This document shows positions 1 to 9,822 of a stretch of DNA of 64,000 nt, piece after piece. The stretch is from Oscillatoriales cyanobacterium (GTDB lineage Bacteria > Cyanobacteriota > Cyanobacteriia > Cyanobacteriales > Laspinemataceae). The position numbers were made by a program, and so were the translations under genes. Positions within the stretch are counted from its first letter, which is position 1. Each line of letters opens with the position of its first letter. The DNA is taken from contig JAABRM010000014.1 in the NCBI GenBank assembly GCA_011390955.1, positions 62,001 through 126,000 on the forward strand, written 5' to 3'. Under the pieces are notes generated by a model that was not told the origin of the DNA, ran no database searches, and saw only the letters and a program-made list of their open reading frames with translations.

Positions 1-127
1 GGATGGTATGTTGTTTAATCTACAAGTTAATCTAAAAGAAAATAAGCCCGATCCCACCGACAACATCCCACCGACAACGTTTTACCTAAAACATCCCACC
101 GATAAAATTCTACCTAAAACATTTTTT

Positions 128-3100
128 ATGTCAGTTTTTCCTAATTCACCGATTCTCGTGTCATTAGAAACAGCCATTGATTACCATCCGGTGACGGTGA
201 CGCCACAAACTCCTCTATTAGAAGCGATCGCCATGATGCAGCAAGAAAGTAATCGCTGCACTTGGCCAGAGTTAGAACCAGAGTTAGAACCAGAGTTAGA
301 ACCAGAGTTAGAACCAGAGTTAGAACCGTTAAAGATGACCGAGGCGATCGAGCAATCCAAGGTCAGTTATCTAGTAGTGGTTGACCAAAAAAAGCCGATC
401 GGATTGTTAACAGAACGAGACTTAGTTCGGTTTGCTGCCCAAGGGATGAATTTAGCGGGTTTGACAGTCACCGAAGTGATGACCCAGGATTTGATTACTG
501 CCAGAAAAACCCAGTTACACGATATTTTTCAAGTGCTGAATCTCTTTCGAGAACATCGCATTCGCCATTTGCCCATTTTGACAGAAACCGATGAATTTTT
601 GGGGGTTTTAAGTTTAGAAGGGATGCGCGAAGCCCTGCAAACTGCCTATTTGTTGAAATTGCGCCGAGTCGCCGAAGTAATGACTGCGGCGGCGATCTCT
701 GCACCACCGACGGCATCGGTCCGAGAAGTGGCGCAACTGATGAACCAACATCAAATCAGTTGTGTTGTCATTGGTCATCGGATGAGTGACTCAGGATTGG
801 CCGAAGATCCGATCGCCCCTGTGGGGATTATTACCGAAAGAGATATTGTCCAATTTCAAACCTTGCAACTGGATTTAGACCAAATCTCCGCCGCAACGGT
901 GATGAGTACCCCCGTCTGGTCTGTGGGGCCGGAAGATTCTTTATGGCTGGTGCATCAAAAAATGCACCAACATCGGGTCAGACATTTGCTGGTTTGTCAA
1001 CAAACAGATACCCCACCGAGTCGATTTTGGGGCGATCGGGAAAAATCCCCAGGGAAATCGACCCTTTCTGCCACAGGGTTGGGGCCACTGCTGGGAATTG
1101 TGACTCAAAGCAGCATTATGCAGGTGCTTGAACCGAAGGAAATGTTTAGCATGATTCACCTGCTGCATCAAGAAGTCTCGGAGATTTCCCAGGAAAAATT
1201 TCAACTGTTAAATAATTGCAAAACTTTTTTAGAACAACAGGTACAAGAACGCACGGCGCAAATTCAAGCACAGGCTGATTGTCAGCGTTTGTTGGCAACG
1301 GTGGCCCAACGGATTCGCCAGTCTTTGAATTTAGAGGAGATTTTGGCGACGACGGTGAAGGAAGTTCGACAATTATTGGCTTGCGATCGCGTGATGATTT
1401 ATCGCTGCGATAGCACCAACAAAGGCGGAATTTCTACACTCTCAGTGGAGAGGGAATCGGAGACGCCATTGCCATTCCGGATTTGTGACGTATTTATGGA
1501 ATTAACCACCGGATCCGGTAATTTCCATCCGGGGATTAGGGCGATCGCCGATACTTATACAGATAGCCTCACACCAGTGGAAATTGGCCTTTGGCAAGAG
1601 TTGGGATTTCGAGCGAGTTTACTGGTGCCAATTATTCAAACCAGTCAGGAAGATAAATCGACTGCTGAATTTTCCGGGACAAATTCCAACTTATCTGAAC
1701 CGCCGAAATATTGGGGATTTCTCATTGCCGGGGAATGCGATCGCCCGCGACAATGGCAAGAGTCACAGATGGAATTATTGGAACAATTGGCCACCCAATT
1801 GGCGATCGCGATTCAACAATCAACCCTGTTACAAAAAGTCCAAGCGGAACTCGAAGAACGACAGCAAGCGGAAAAAGCCCTAGCCCAACAACATAATTTA
1901 GTATCGGCGATCTTAGATGTGATTGGGGCTTTGGTGGTGGTTCTCGACCGAGAAGGCAGAATTCTCAAATTCAATCAAGCCTGCGAACAAACCACTGGCT
2001 ATACTTTTGATGAAGTCGTGGGGAGATGTTTTTGGGATTTCTTATTATTGCCCGAAGAAATGGATGGAGTTAGAGAGATTATCCGTCAGTTAAACGAGGG
2101 TGATTTTCCCAATCAATACCAAAATCATTGGGTGAGTAAGGATCGACGACTCCGCTTGATTTCTTGGTCTAATACTTGCCTGACTAATGCCCAAGGTGAG
2201 GTGGAATATCTCATCGCCACCGGGATTGATATTACCGAAAAATATCAAGCAGAACTGGCGCTCAAGCAATTTAACGAAGAGCTAGAAATTCGGGTAGAAC
2301 AACGCACCGCAGCGTTACAACATTTAAATTATCAATTAAATCAAGAAATCTGCGATCGCCTGCGAGCGGAGAAAAAATTTCAACGCCTCTTAGCCGCCGT
2401 AGAAGCCGCCAGTGACGGCATTGCCATTTTAACCGATAATAAATATCAATACTTGAACCAATCTCACGTGCAAATGTTTGGCTATGAAAATGCGGCAGAC
2501 TTAATGGGTAAACACTGGCTCACTTTTTATTCTGCCGATGAAGGTGAGCGATTAGTCAGAAATATTTTCCCCCAGTTAAAAGAACAAAACTACTGGCGGG
2601 GAGAGGCGATCGCTCAACGGCGAGATGGCAGTACCTTTGTGGAAGAAATATCTTTAACCTTAACCCAAAATGGCGATTTAATTTGTGTTTGCCGGAATAT
2701 TGAAGATCGCAAAAAAATGGAAAAAGCCTTGCGAAGTAGCGAGGCCAGATTTCGCGCCATATTTGAACAAGCAGCGGTCGGCATTACCCTATTTAATTTA
2801 GAGGGTCATTTCTTAAAAAGCAATCAAAAATTTCGGGAAATCTTAGGCTATCGAGAAGATGAAATCGTCCAGAAAACTATTGTTGACTTTACCTATTCAG
2901 AGGATTTACCCAAACTTTATACATCCCTAAAAGCTCTTTCCCAACGCCAAATCGAAACTTTTTCCAGCGAAAAACGTTGCTTAAGAAAAGATCGGAGCAT
3001 TATTTGGGTAAATATCACCGTTTCTCTGGTGAGCGAATCCGCTGAAGATCCAGATTATTTCCTTTGTGTAGTCCAAGATATTAGCGATCGCAAACAAGCC

Positions 3101-4522
3101 GCCGTAAACTTACAAAAAGTGCTCCAAGAATTAGCTTACCACAAACAAGCATTAGATCAATTTGCCGTTGTCACCATCACTGACCCCAAAGGGGTAATCA
3201 CCTATGTGAATGAAAAATTTTGTGAAATTTCTGGATATACCCAAGCAGAAGCGATCGGCAAAACCCATGTCCTCGTCAACTCTGGTTATCATCCAAAAGA
3301 TTTCTTTAAAAACTTATGGTCTACCATTTCTCAAGGGAAAATTTGGCAAAGCGAAGTCAAAAATAAACGCAAAAATGGCCAAGATTACTGGGTAGATACC
3401 ACCATTGTCCCATTTTTAAATGACCAAGGAAAACCCTTCCAATACTTAGCCATTCGGATTGACATCACCGAACGGAAAATCGCCGAACAAAAAATCCAAC
3501 AAAGAGAATCCCAAATGACCGCCCAATATAAAGGGATTCCTGTCCCTACTTATACATGGCAAAAAGTAGGAGACGATTTAATGTTAATTGATTACAATCA
3601 TGCCAGTGAAACCATCACCGCAGGAGAAATCGTTGCTTTACGGGGAATCAAAGTCAGTACCATGTACAAAGACCATCCCCAAATCATCAAAGACTTCTGG
3701 AAATGCTTCCAAAATCAACAGACCCTTCAGCGAGAATACTGGGATCAACTCAGCCCCAGCAGTAAACCGAAGTATTTAATCATTAATTATGTCTTTGTTC
3801 CCCCGGACTTAGTAATGGTTCACACCCAAGATTTAACCGAACGGGAACAAGCCAAAGCTTTAATCCAAGCTTCTTTAAAGGAAAAAGAAGTCTTGCTCAA
3901 AGAAATTCACCATCGAGTCAAAAATAACTTACAAGTTATTTCTAGTCTGCTGGACTTACAGTCTCAATATATCGAAGACCCTGCCCTACTATCCCAGTTT
4001 GAAGATAGTCAAAACCGCATTCAATCAATGGCGCTGATCCATGAAAAACTCTATCAATCTAATGACTTATCTCACATTAACTTTGCGGACTATGTGGAAA
4101 GTTTAGTCGATCATTTGTTTTTATCTTATGGTCGGGGCAAACATAAAATTAAACCAAAGATCAACATTGGTAATCTGTCTTTAAATCTGGACACGGCGAT
4201 TCCCTGTGGCTTAATTATCAATGAATTAGTCTCCAACGCCCTGAAACATGGCTTTCCCCAAAGCGATCCGGGGGATACCCCTGGGGAAATATCTGTAGAA
4301 ATTTACCCAGGCAGTGATTTAGATCACTTTATTCTTGTGATTTCTGATAATGGAATTGGCTTTCCCCCTGCTTTAGACTTTCAGAATATAGAATCTTCAC
4401 TCGGTCTTCAGCTTGTTTGTACCTTAACGCAGCAATTACGGGGTAAAATAGAATTAAACTGCACCCAAGGAACTCGGTTTAAGCTGACTCTTTCCCAGAT
4501 TAAAAAAAATCAACAATCATAA
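128..4522 (+). CDS. Multi-sensor hybrid histidine kinase (4 CBS, GAF, about 5 PAS, HisKA_2, HATPase)
   Basis: Large cytoplasmic sensor kinase of about 1464 residues. Seen in order: two CBS pairs (about residues 10-340, with GLLTERD, GIITERD and GIVTQ strands), a GAF domain near 387-560, PAS domains starting near 587, 749, 867 and 1001, a weaker PAS-like segment near 1124, a HisKA_2 box EIHHRVKNNLQVISSLL near 1252 (phospho-acceptor His) and an HATPase N box INELVSNALKHGFP near 1360. No membrane segment is obvious, so it probably senses soluble ligands: nucleotides at CBS, chromophore or cofactor at GAF/PAS. The frame is open from position 8, but the first 40 codons are repeat-like and poorly protein-like, so the ATG at 128 is preferred. 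It probably signals to the receivers encoded downstream. The ligand is unknown. Confidence 0.9.
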   Translation: MSVFPNSPILVSLETAIDYHPVTVTPQTPLLEAIAMMQQESNRCTWPELEPELEPELEPELEPELEPLKMTEAIEQSKVSYLVVVDQKKPIGLLTERDLVRFAAQGMNLAGLTVTEVMTQDLITARKTQLHDIFQVLNLFREHRIRHLPILTETDEFLGVLSLEGMREALQTAYLLKLRRVAEVMTAAAISAPPTASVREVAQLMNQHQISCVVIGHRMSDSGLAEDPIAPVGIITERDIVQFQTLQLDLDQISAATVMSTPVWSVGPEDSLWLVHQKMHQHRVRHLLVCQQTDTPPSRFWGDREKSPGKSTLSATGLGPLLGIVTQSSIMQVLEPKEMFSMIHLLHQEVSEISQEKFQLLNNCKTFLEQQVQERTAQIQAQADCQRLLATVAQRIRQSLNLEEILATTVKEVRQLLACDRVMIYRCDSTNKGGISTLSVERESETPLPFRICDVFMELTTGSGNFHPGIRAIADTYTDSLTPVEIGLWQELGFRASLLVPIIQTSQEDKSTAEFSGTNSNLSEPPKYWGFLIAGECDRPRQWQESQMELLEQLATQLAIAIQQSTLLQKVQAELEERQQAEKALAQQHNLVSAILDVIGALVVVLDREGRILKFNQACEQTTGYTFDEVVGRCFWDFLLLPEEMDGVREIIRQLNEGDFPNQYQNHWVSKDRRLRLISWSNTCLTNAQGEVEYLIATGIDITEKYQAELALKQFNEELEIRVEQRTAALQHLNYQLNQEICDRLRAEKKFQRLLAAVEAASDGIAILTDNKYQYLNQSHVQMFGYENAADLMGKHWLTFYSADEGERLVRNIFPQLKEQNYWRGEAIAQRRDGSTFVEEISLTLTQNGDLICVCRNIEDRKKMEKALRSSEARFRAIFEQAAVGITLFNLEGHFLKSNQKFREILGYREDEIVQKTIVDFTYSEDLPKLYTSLKALSQRQIETFSSEKRCLRKDRSIIWVNITVSLVSESAEDPDYFLCVVQDISDRKQAAVNLQKVLQELAYHKQALDQFAVVTITDPKGVITYVNEKFCEISGYTQAEAIGKTHVLVNSGYHPKDFFKNLWSTISQGKIWQSEVKNKRKNGQDYWVDTTIVPFLNDQGKPFQYLAIRIDITERKIAEQKIQQRESQMTAQYKGIPVPTYTWQKVGDDLMLIDYNHASETITAGEIVALRGIKVSTMYKDHPQIIKDFWKCFQNQQTLQREYWDQLSPSSKPKYLIINYVFVPPDLVMVHTQDLTEREQAKALIQASLKEKEVLLKEIHHRVKNNLQVISSLLDLQSQYIEDPALLSQFEDSQNRIQSMALIHEKLYQSNDLSHINFADYVESLVDHLFLSYGRGKHKIKPKINIGNLSLNLDTAIPCGLIINELVSNALKHGFPQSDPGDTPGEISVEIYPGSDLDHFILVISDNGIGFPPALDFQNIESSLGLQLVCTLTQQLRGKIELNCTQGTRFKLTLSQIKKNQQS
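266..327 (+). repeat. In-frame 12-bp tandem repeat encoding Pro-Glu-Leu-Glu
   Basis: About five exact copies of a 12-base unit (CCAGAGTTAGAA) lie inside the first CBS domain and encode a PELE run. The unit length keeps the frame, so copy-number change would lengthen a linker without truncating the kinase. Confidence 0.9.
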
Positions 4523-4727
4523 AGATTGCGAAAGATTGCTGCCGAACCGACTGTCACCATGACAGTAACAACCCGTCAGCTTTCAGCTTTTGACTGATTT
4601 CACCCGCAATGACCAACCCCTGACTCCCGATTCCTGACACCTTATAACCTGACAACGGACTTAATATCTCTGGCTACGTCTATATTGCTTATATTAGGTA
4701 AATACTGGCTGCAAAAGCTTTAGAATT

Positions 4728-5840
4728 ATGGAATTCTCTAAAATTTTAATTGTCGAAGATGAATTGATTGTTGCCAAAAGTATTGCCAGAAATTTAGAAA
4801 AATTCAACTACCAAGTAGTTGGCACGGCAATTTCTGGTGAAGAAGCGATTTCTCTGGTGGAGACAAAACATCCAGACTTAATTTTAATGGATATTTTTTT
4901 GCAGGGAGAAATTGATGGCATCCAAGCCGCAAATCTGATTTGGAAATCTTATAAAATTCCGGTAATTTATTTAACAGCTAATGCGGATATTAGCACTGTC
5001 AAACAGGCTAAATCCACTGGTTCTTTTGGGTATATTTTAAAGCCATTTAAGATTCAAGAGCTACAAGCAACCATTGAAATCGCCTTAAGTAAATACCAGG
5101 AACAAACTAAGACGGAAAATGACTTAAGGCAGGCGAATAAGCTGAGGCAAGAAGCGGAAAGATTAAACCAACTGAAATCTGAATATATTGCGATCGCTTC
5201 CCATGAATTCAGAACCCCTTTAACCAGCATTTTAGGCTCAAGCAGCTTGCTGGAAAACTATAGCGAAAACTTATCAGAAACCCAAAAAATTAAACATTTT
5301 CAACGAATTCAAAGAGCCGTCAAGGAGATGAATTACCTGCTGGAAGATATCCTGCTCCTGGAAAATGCTCAATCCCAAAAGATTTCTTGTCATCCTAAAG
5401 AAATTGAATTGGTCAAGTTCTGCACTCAAATCTTAGACGAATTAGACTCGCTGCATCCCGGTAGGAATATTTATTTTAGCCATAACGATCCGGAAATTTA
5501 TGCTAAACTTGATTCGGGAATATTGCGGCATATTCTGGTAAACTTACTCTCGAATGCTTGCAAATATTCCGCCCCAGATAGCCCAGTTTATTTTCAGGTT
5601 ACATTAAACCAAGAATCCGCCATCTTCCAAATCCAAGATGAAGGAATCGGGATTCCTCCCGATGACTTAGAAAATTTGTGTCAAACCTTCCATCGTGGGA
5701 AAAATGTGGGAAAAATTCCGGGAACAGGCTTAGGACTTTCGATTGTCAAAAATTTTATTCAAATGCACCAGGGAAACATTGAATTTCATAGTATTGTCAA
5801 TTCGGGGACTACGGTAATAGTCACTCTACCTTCACAATAG
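4728..5840 (+). CDS. Response regulator-histidine kinase hybrid
   Basis: A 370-residue protein with an N-terminal receiver (acidic pair ED near residue 10, phospho-acceptor Asp55 in LILMD, Lys in ILKPF) followed by a HisKA dimerisation helix (ASHEFRTPLTSIL, His near 159) and an HATPase domain with N box LLSNACKYS and G box GTGLGLSIV. This REC-HK order is common in cyanobacteria and suits a relay intermediate that is phosphorylated by another kinase, then controls its own kinase activity. The next receiver gene begins 13 bases downstream, so the two are probably co-transcribed. The input signal is not evident. Confidence 0.9.
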   Translation: MEFSKILIVEDELIVAKSIARNLEKFNYQVVGTAISGEEAISLVETKHPDLILMDIFLQGEIDGIQAANLIWKSYKIPVIYLTANADISTVKQAKSTGSFGYILKPFKIQELQATIEIALSKYQEQTKTENDLRQANKLRQEAERLNQLKSEYIAIASHEFRTPLTSILGSSSLLENYSENLSETQKIKHFQRIQRAVKEMNYLLEDILLLENAQSQKISCHPKEIELVKFCTQILDELDSLHPGRNIYFSHNDPEIYAKLDSGILRHILVNLLSNACKYSAPDSPVYFQVTLNQESAIFQIQDEGIGIPPDDLENLCQTFHRGKNVGKIPGTGLGLSIVKNFIQMHQGNIEFHSIVNSGTTVIVTLPSQ

Positions 5841-5853
5841 GAGATATTCATCT

Positions 5854-6231
5854 ATGGTAAAAATTTTAACGATTGAAGATGAGGAAAATATCCGGGATAC
5901 AATTATAGAAACTCTGGTAATAGAAGGGTTTGAGGTCATCGCTGCCGAAAATGGTAAAATCGGAGTTAAGTTAGCCCAAGAACTTTCACCGGATTTAATT
6001 CTTTGTGATGTACTCATGCCCGAATTGGATGGCTATGATGTTCTTAGGCAACTGAGTCAGAATCGAGATACTCAAGGAATTCCGTTTATTTTTTTAACGG
6101 CTAAAGATACGATGCAAGATTTTCGCTATGGGATGAATTTGGGGGCGAACGATTATTTGATGAAGCCATTTACCAGCCAAGAATTAGTCATGGCAGTGAA
6201 GAGTCGATTGAAACGATATCGACTGGGGTAA
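5854..6231 (+). CDS. Single-domain response regulator (CheY-like)
   Basis: This 125-residue protein is only a receiver domain: DEE near the N-terminus, phospho-acceptor Asp52 in LILCDV, Thr in FLTAKD and Lys in LMKPF. There is no DNA-binding or enzymatic output, so it presumably acts by phosphotransfer or protein contact. It sits 13 bases after the hybrid kinase gene and is its likely phosphorylation partner. Its sequence closely resembles the receiver of the gene starting at 6626, which suggests an old duplication within this cluster. Confidence 0.9.
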   Translation: MVKILTIEDEENIRDTIIETLVIEGFEVIAAENGKIGVKLAQELSPDLILCDVLMPELDGYDVLRQLSQNRDTQGIPFIFLTAKDTMQDFRYGMNLGANDYLMKPFTSQELVMAVKSRLKRYRLG

Positions 6232-6625
6232 AAATTACTGACGATCTATCCGGTGAATCGAGCAAAAGCGGTTAAATTATCATTACGCGATCGCCCATAA
6301 CCCGGTATCGATCCCACAAGGGTTGCCACCCCTGACTCTGGACTATAGCTAATCAGATATTCCCACAGCCAGATTAATTCAAATCCCTTGTACTGCCAAA
6401 AGATATCCCGCTTAATTGATGACCTAACTAACCCCTGACCGCCGCCAATTAGTCACCATTACCTATATCCCTCTAGATTTCCAGTCGATCCATCTGACTG
6501 GCCTAATTCCCGGATTATTTTAATGCTATCCTCGTTTAACCTATCCCAACTTAACCGTCTAACTGTATGCTATTGATTGCTTGCTAATTTTGCCGTCATC
6601 CTAAATATGCATCAAACCAACAACA
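6232..6625. other. Intergenic stretch without recognisable gene
   Basis: About 390 bases separate the receiver from the next hybrid kinase. I see no convincing reading frame, repeat or hairpin here. It may hold the promoter of the downstream gene. Confidence 0.6.
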
Positions 6626-7768
6626 ATGAATAAAATTTTGATTATAGAAGACGAAGACGACATTCGCGATATTATTATTCAGCTACTAACAGCCCACGAT
6701 TATCAGGTGATTGATACAGACAATGGGGAAACCGGAATCGACTTGGCGATCGCCCACCATCCCGATCTGATCGTTTGTGACATTATGATGCCTGGAATCG
6801 ATGGCTATGAGGTGTTGCGTCAGTTAAACAGCAATCCCTCAACGGATGTGATTCCGTTTATTTTTCTCACCGCTAAAGCCGCCAAAGAAGATATGCGCCA
6901 AGGAATGGAACTGGGGGCGGACGACTATTTAAGCAAACCATTTACGGGATCGGAATTACTCGGTGCCGTGAAAATTCGCTTAGAAAAAAAAGTGCTTTTG
7001 CAGCAACAGTCGGAGAAAAAACTAGATGATTTACGCAAAAATTTAACGCGATCGCTGCCCCACGAACTACTCACCCCGTTAAATGGCATTCTGGGTTTTG
7101 CCAAACTCCTCAGCGATCATGCGGCAGACATCACTGCCGATGAGATCAAAGAAATGTCAGAAATGATCGAAACTTCAGCTTGGCGATTGCATCGCACCAT
7201 TCAAAACTTTTTACTCCATGCACAACTAGAAATTATGCGTCAAGATCCGCAACGACTCCAATCTTTCCTGATGGGAGAAACCGGATCGACTCAGTTTATT
7301 TTGCAAATAATAGCCCAAAAGAAAGCCCAGGAATTTAACCGCACCGAAGATTTACATTTAGATATGGAAGATAGCCCATTGCCCGTTGCCGAAAACTGGT
7401 TGAGCAAAATTGCCAAAGAACTGATTGATAATGCCTTTAAATTTTCCCAACCGGGCAGTACCGTAGCGGTGAAAACTCGCATCAATCCACCAGAATTTAT
7501 CTTGACTGTGTGCGATCGCGGTCGGGGAATGACTGCCCAACAAATTGCTAATGTAGGCGCTTACGTCCAATTTGAACGCAAGCTTTACGAGCAACAAGGC
7601 TCCGGTTTAGGTTTAGTCATTGCCCAAGAGCTAACCGAATTCTATGGGGGTCGTATTTCTATCGAAAGTTCTCCAGAACAAGGCACTACAGTTCGCGCCA
7701 TATTTCCCCTCACTAAAAACCAAGAATTAATCAACAAGTCTAATTACTATGAAAGTTTTTTTACTTGA
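6626..7768 (+). CDS. Response regulator-histidine kinase hybrid
   Basis: A 380-residue protein with a receiver (Asp52 in LIVCDIMMPGIDGYE, Lys in LSKPF) followed by a HisKA-like helix with His in LPHELLTPLNGILGF near residue 146, and an HATPase domain (ELIDNAFKFS, then GSGLGLVIAQEL). The start ATG lies after a long spacer, so this gene probably has its own promoter. With the three upstream genes it forms a phosphorelay-rich cluster. The receiver is a close relative of the one encoded at 5854-6231. No sensor domain is present; its input must come through phosphotransfer. Confidence 0.9.
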   Translation: MNKILIIEDEDDIRDIIIQLLTAHDYQVIDTDNGETGIDLAIAHHPDLIVCDIMMPGIDGYEVLRQLNSNPSTDVIPFIFLTAKAAKEDMRQGMELGADDYLSKPFTGSELLGAVKIRLEKKVLLQQQSEKKLDDLRKNLTRSLPHELLTPLNGILGFAKLLSDHAADITADEIKEMSEMIETSAWRLHRTIQNFLLHAQLEIMRQDPQRLQSFLMGETGSTQFILQIIAQKKAQEFNRTEDLHLDMEDSPLPVAENWLSKIAKELIDNAFKFSQPGSTVAVKTRINPPEFILTVCDRGRGMTAQQIANVGAYVQFERKLYEQQGSGLGLVIAQELTEFYGGRISIESSPEQGTTVRAIFPLTKNQELINKSNYYESFFT

Positions 7769-7961
7769 TGGTTTTCTCTCTAGTTTTTTCTGACCAAATT
7801 ATCGGCATCGATTAACCCATTTCTTATGCGATATTAAAAGTAATCGTCAAATTAATCGTTAAATTAATTATTGCAATTGCTGAAAATACATTTAGATAAA
7901 TTATCAGAGTTATTAAATACCAAAAAACCTGTCATTCCTGCCCCCGTTATAGCAATCCTAT

Positions 7962-8101
7962 TTACAGCCTATTCAGAAATAATCCGCGCTTTGCCCTCAC
8001 CCTAAATCGACGGCAGCCCATCCCCCCTACCCCCCTTTGAAAGGGGGGCTGGGAGAGGGGTACGGGGTGAGGGCAAAGCGCGGATTATGAGCAGGCTGTA
8101 A
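7962..8101. mobile_element. MITE-like nested inverted repeat element (about 140 bp)
   Basis: Outer 9-bp inverted ends (TTACAGCCT at 7962-7970 and its complement at 8093-8101) enclose a perfect 24-bp inverted repeat (7979-8002 against 8065-8088) and a central C6/G6 palindrome near 8031-8048. It encodes nothing. The architecture fits a small non-autonomous transposable element or a large cruciform. A tandem decamer array begins exactly where it ends. Confidence 0.65.
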
Positions 8102-8181
8102 CTTGCTACAATTTGCTATAATTTGCTATAATTTGCTACAATTTGCTATAACTTGCTACAATTTGCTATAACTTGCTATAA
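8101..8181. repeat. Decamer tandem array (TTGCTAYAAY family), about 8 copies
   Basis: Eight consecutive 10-base units alternate ATTTGCTATA-like and ACTTGCTACA-like sequence. The array ends about 25 bases upstream of the HAD gene start, so it lies in that gene's promoter or leader. The period is close to one helical turn. Confidence 0.85.
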
Positions 8182-8204
8182 TAGATTGCTTGAATAGGAT
8201 TAAA

Positions 8205-8840
8205 ATGTCTAAAAAAATTCTCATTTTTGATTTTGATGGGACTTTAGCCAATACTCTAGATGCTATTATCGAAATTACTAATCGATTTTCTAATGAATTT
8301 GGCTATAAAAAAATCACTGATGAAGAAATAACAACCCTGCAAAATTTAACTTCCAGAGACATTATTAAAACTTCAAAAATACCCTTAATAAAAATTCCCA
8401 TCTTAATCCATTTAATCAAAAATGAATTAAATCATAATCTGCCAAAAGTTAAGCCCATAGAAGGAATTGATTCAGTCTTAAAAACTCTTAACTTAATGGG
8501 ATATGACCTGGGAATTGTCAGTTCTAACTCCTCAGAAAATATTCATCAGTTTATTCAGATAAATAATTGGCACCACTTGTTTAAAATCATCTGTTGTGGG
8601 GCGACGATTTTTGGTAAAGCTAAAGTGCTGCATAAACTCCTACACACCCAAAACTTATCCCCGAAACAGATAGTTTATTTTGGCGACGAAACTCGCGATA
8701 TTGATGCAGCTAAAAAGGTAAATATTCCCGTGGTTGGGGTGAGTTGGGGGTTTAATTCTCGTTCAGTTTTAGCCGCACATCATCCAGATTTCTTAATCGA
8801 TCGCCCCGCCGAAATTTTGGATGTCATTTCCCAGTTATAA
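8205..8840 (+). CDS. HAD-superfamily hydrolase, phosphoglycolate phosphatase-like
   Basis: A 211-residue soluble phosphatase of the haloacid dehalogenase family. Motif I is FDFDGTLANT (nucleophile Asp9 and acid Asp11), motif II is the Ser in IVSSNSSE, a Lys follows in FGKAKVL, and motif IV is YFGDETRDIDAAKK. The helical insert after motif I is the C1 cap typical of Gph/PGP-type enzymes. An ATG at 8205 preceded by AGGA is preferred over the in-frame TTG at 8190. The substrate cannot be assigned; HAD motifs do not fix it. Base composition is more AT-rich than in the neighbouring genes. Confidence 0.85.
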   Translation: MSKKILIFDFDGTLANTLDAIIEITNRFSNEFGYKKITDEEITTLQNLTSRDIIKTSKIPLIKIPILIHLIKNELNHNLPKVKPIEGIDSVLKTLNLMGYDLGIVSSNSSENIHQFIQINNWHHLFKIICCGATIFGKAKVLHKLLHTQNLSPKQIVYFGDETRDIDAAKKVNIPVVGVSWGFNSRSVLAAHHPDFLIDRPAEILDVISQL

Positions 8841-8963
8841 AGCCGCAAAATATGATATTAATAATGATAATAATGATAATAGCCTGATGGTTCCGCTTCG
8901 GGGAAAAGGGGGAGATATATCTCCCGACTTTTCTCATTTGATGCTTAAAGTTTGTGCGTGTTT

Positions 8964-9698
8964 TTAACGATGAACCGCCATGCGATCGCCTTGAATTTTT
9001 TTCACTGCTTGAGCCAGAGGTAAGGTGCGAATGCACCTTTGAAAAACATTGACTTGGTAAACTTTTCGTTCAGTAATATCTAGGGCAGTTAACCAACCAC
9101 TCTTAGAATTGTAAACACCCGTATCAATGCCAATCCATCCTTGACCCATCGCGAGTTGACCCGGTTCTATGCCCTTAAAAGTAAAGGTCATTGTATGACC
9201 AACGACAATTAATTTATCGGGGAAATATGGCTTAGGCATTTGATGGAATTGATCCCTAATCCAACAAAAATCTTCCGGCCCTTGGGCTTTAATGGGCAGT
9301 TCCGGGTGAACTCCCGCATGAACTAACCAAATATCCCCTAAATCAATATAGGCTGGCAGAGTTCGCATCCATTCGATATCTTCCAGGATTTGTTGGGGGT
9401 TGCCATAACTCGCTACCGTGGTATGTCCACCACTGTAAAGCCAAGATTGGAATGCGGCTTTATTAATTTTATTTTGACGCAAACCCTCCAGGAGGAGTTG
9501 TTCGTGGTTTCCCAATACGCATTGATAGGAGCTTTCTTTGATAAATTTGACCACTTGGGCGCTCTTCGGTCCGCGATCGATTAAATCGCCGACAAAGTAA
9601 ATTCGATCGCTTCGATCGGGGGCGATCGCCTCTAGTAACTTCATCAAACCGTCATAGTGCCCATGCACGTCACCAATAAAAATACGTCGATGGGTCAT
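8964..9698 (-). CDS. PPP-type metallophosphoesterase (serine/threonine phosphatase family)
   Basis: About 244 residues with the three metal-binding signatures of PPP phosphatases near the N-terminus: GDVHGHYDGL, GDLIDRGP and GNHE, followed later by GHTMT and a His-containing VHAGVHPE segment. This bimetal enzyme is similar to PrpA-like protein phosphatases or Ap4A hydrolases. The open frame extends to 9767, but the ATG at 9698 immediately precedes the first catalytic strand (MTHRRIFIGD) and is chosen. The tail lies beyond the usual core and is unremarkable. The substrate (phosphoprotein or dinucleotide) is undecided. Confidence 0.88.
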   Translation of the reverse strand: MTHRRIFIGDVHGHYDGLMKLLEAIAPDRSDRIYFVGDLIDRGPKSAQVVKFIKESSYQCVLGNHEQLLLEGLRQNKINKAAFQSWLYSGGHTTVASYGNPQQILEDIEWMRTLPAYIDLGDIWLVHAGVHPELPIKAQGPEDFCWIRDQFHQMPKPYFPDKLIVVGHTMTFTFKGIEPGQLAMGQGWIGIDTGVYNSKSGWLTALDITERKVYQVNVFQRCIRTLPLAQAVKKIQGDRMAVHR

Positions 9699-9822
9699 AT
9701 TAATAATTCTGCCTCCTAGATCGCCATCATCGGTAGTTTCACCAACAGTTGCACCACCGCATCCCAACTCATCCGGGAAAAATTTAGCATTTGAGTTGAC
9801 TCATATTTTTATTATGGCGCGA

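Noticed and set aside
1-127. N-terminal extension of the giant kinase from position 8
   Set aside because: The codons derive from two imperfect copies of an ACATCCCACCGA-type repeat, and the ATG at 128 starts directly before the first CBS domain.
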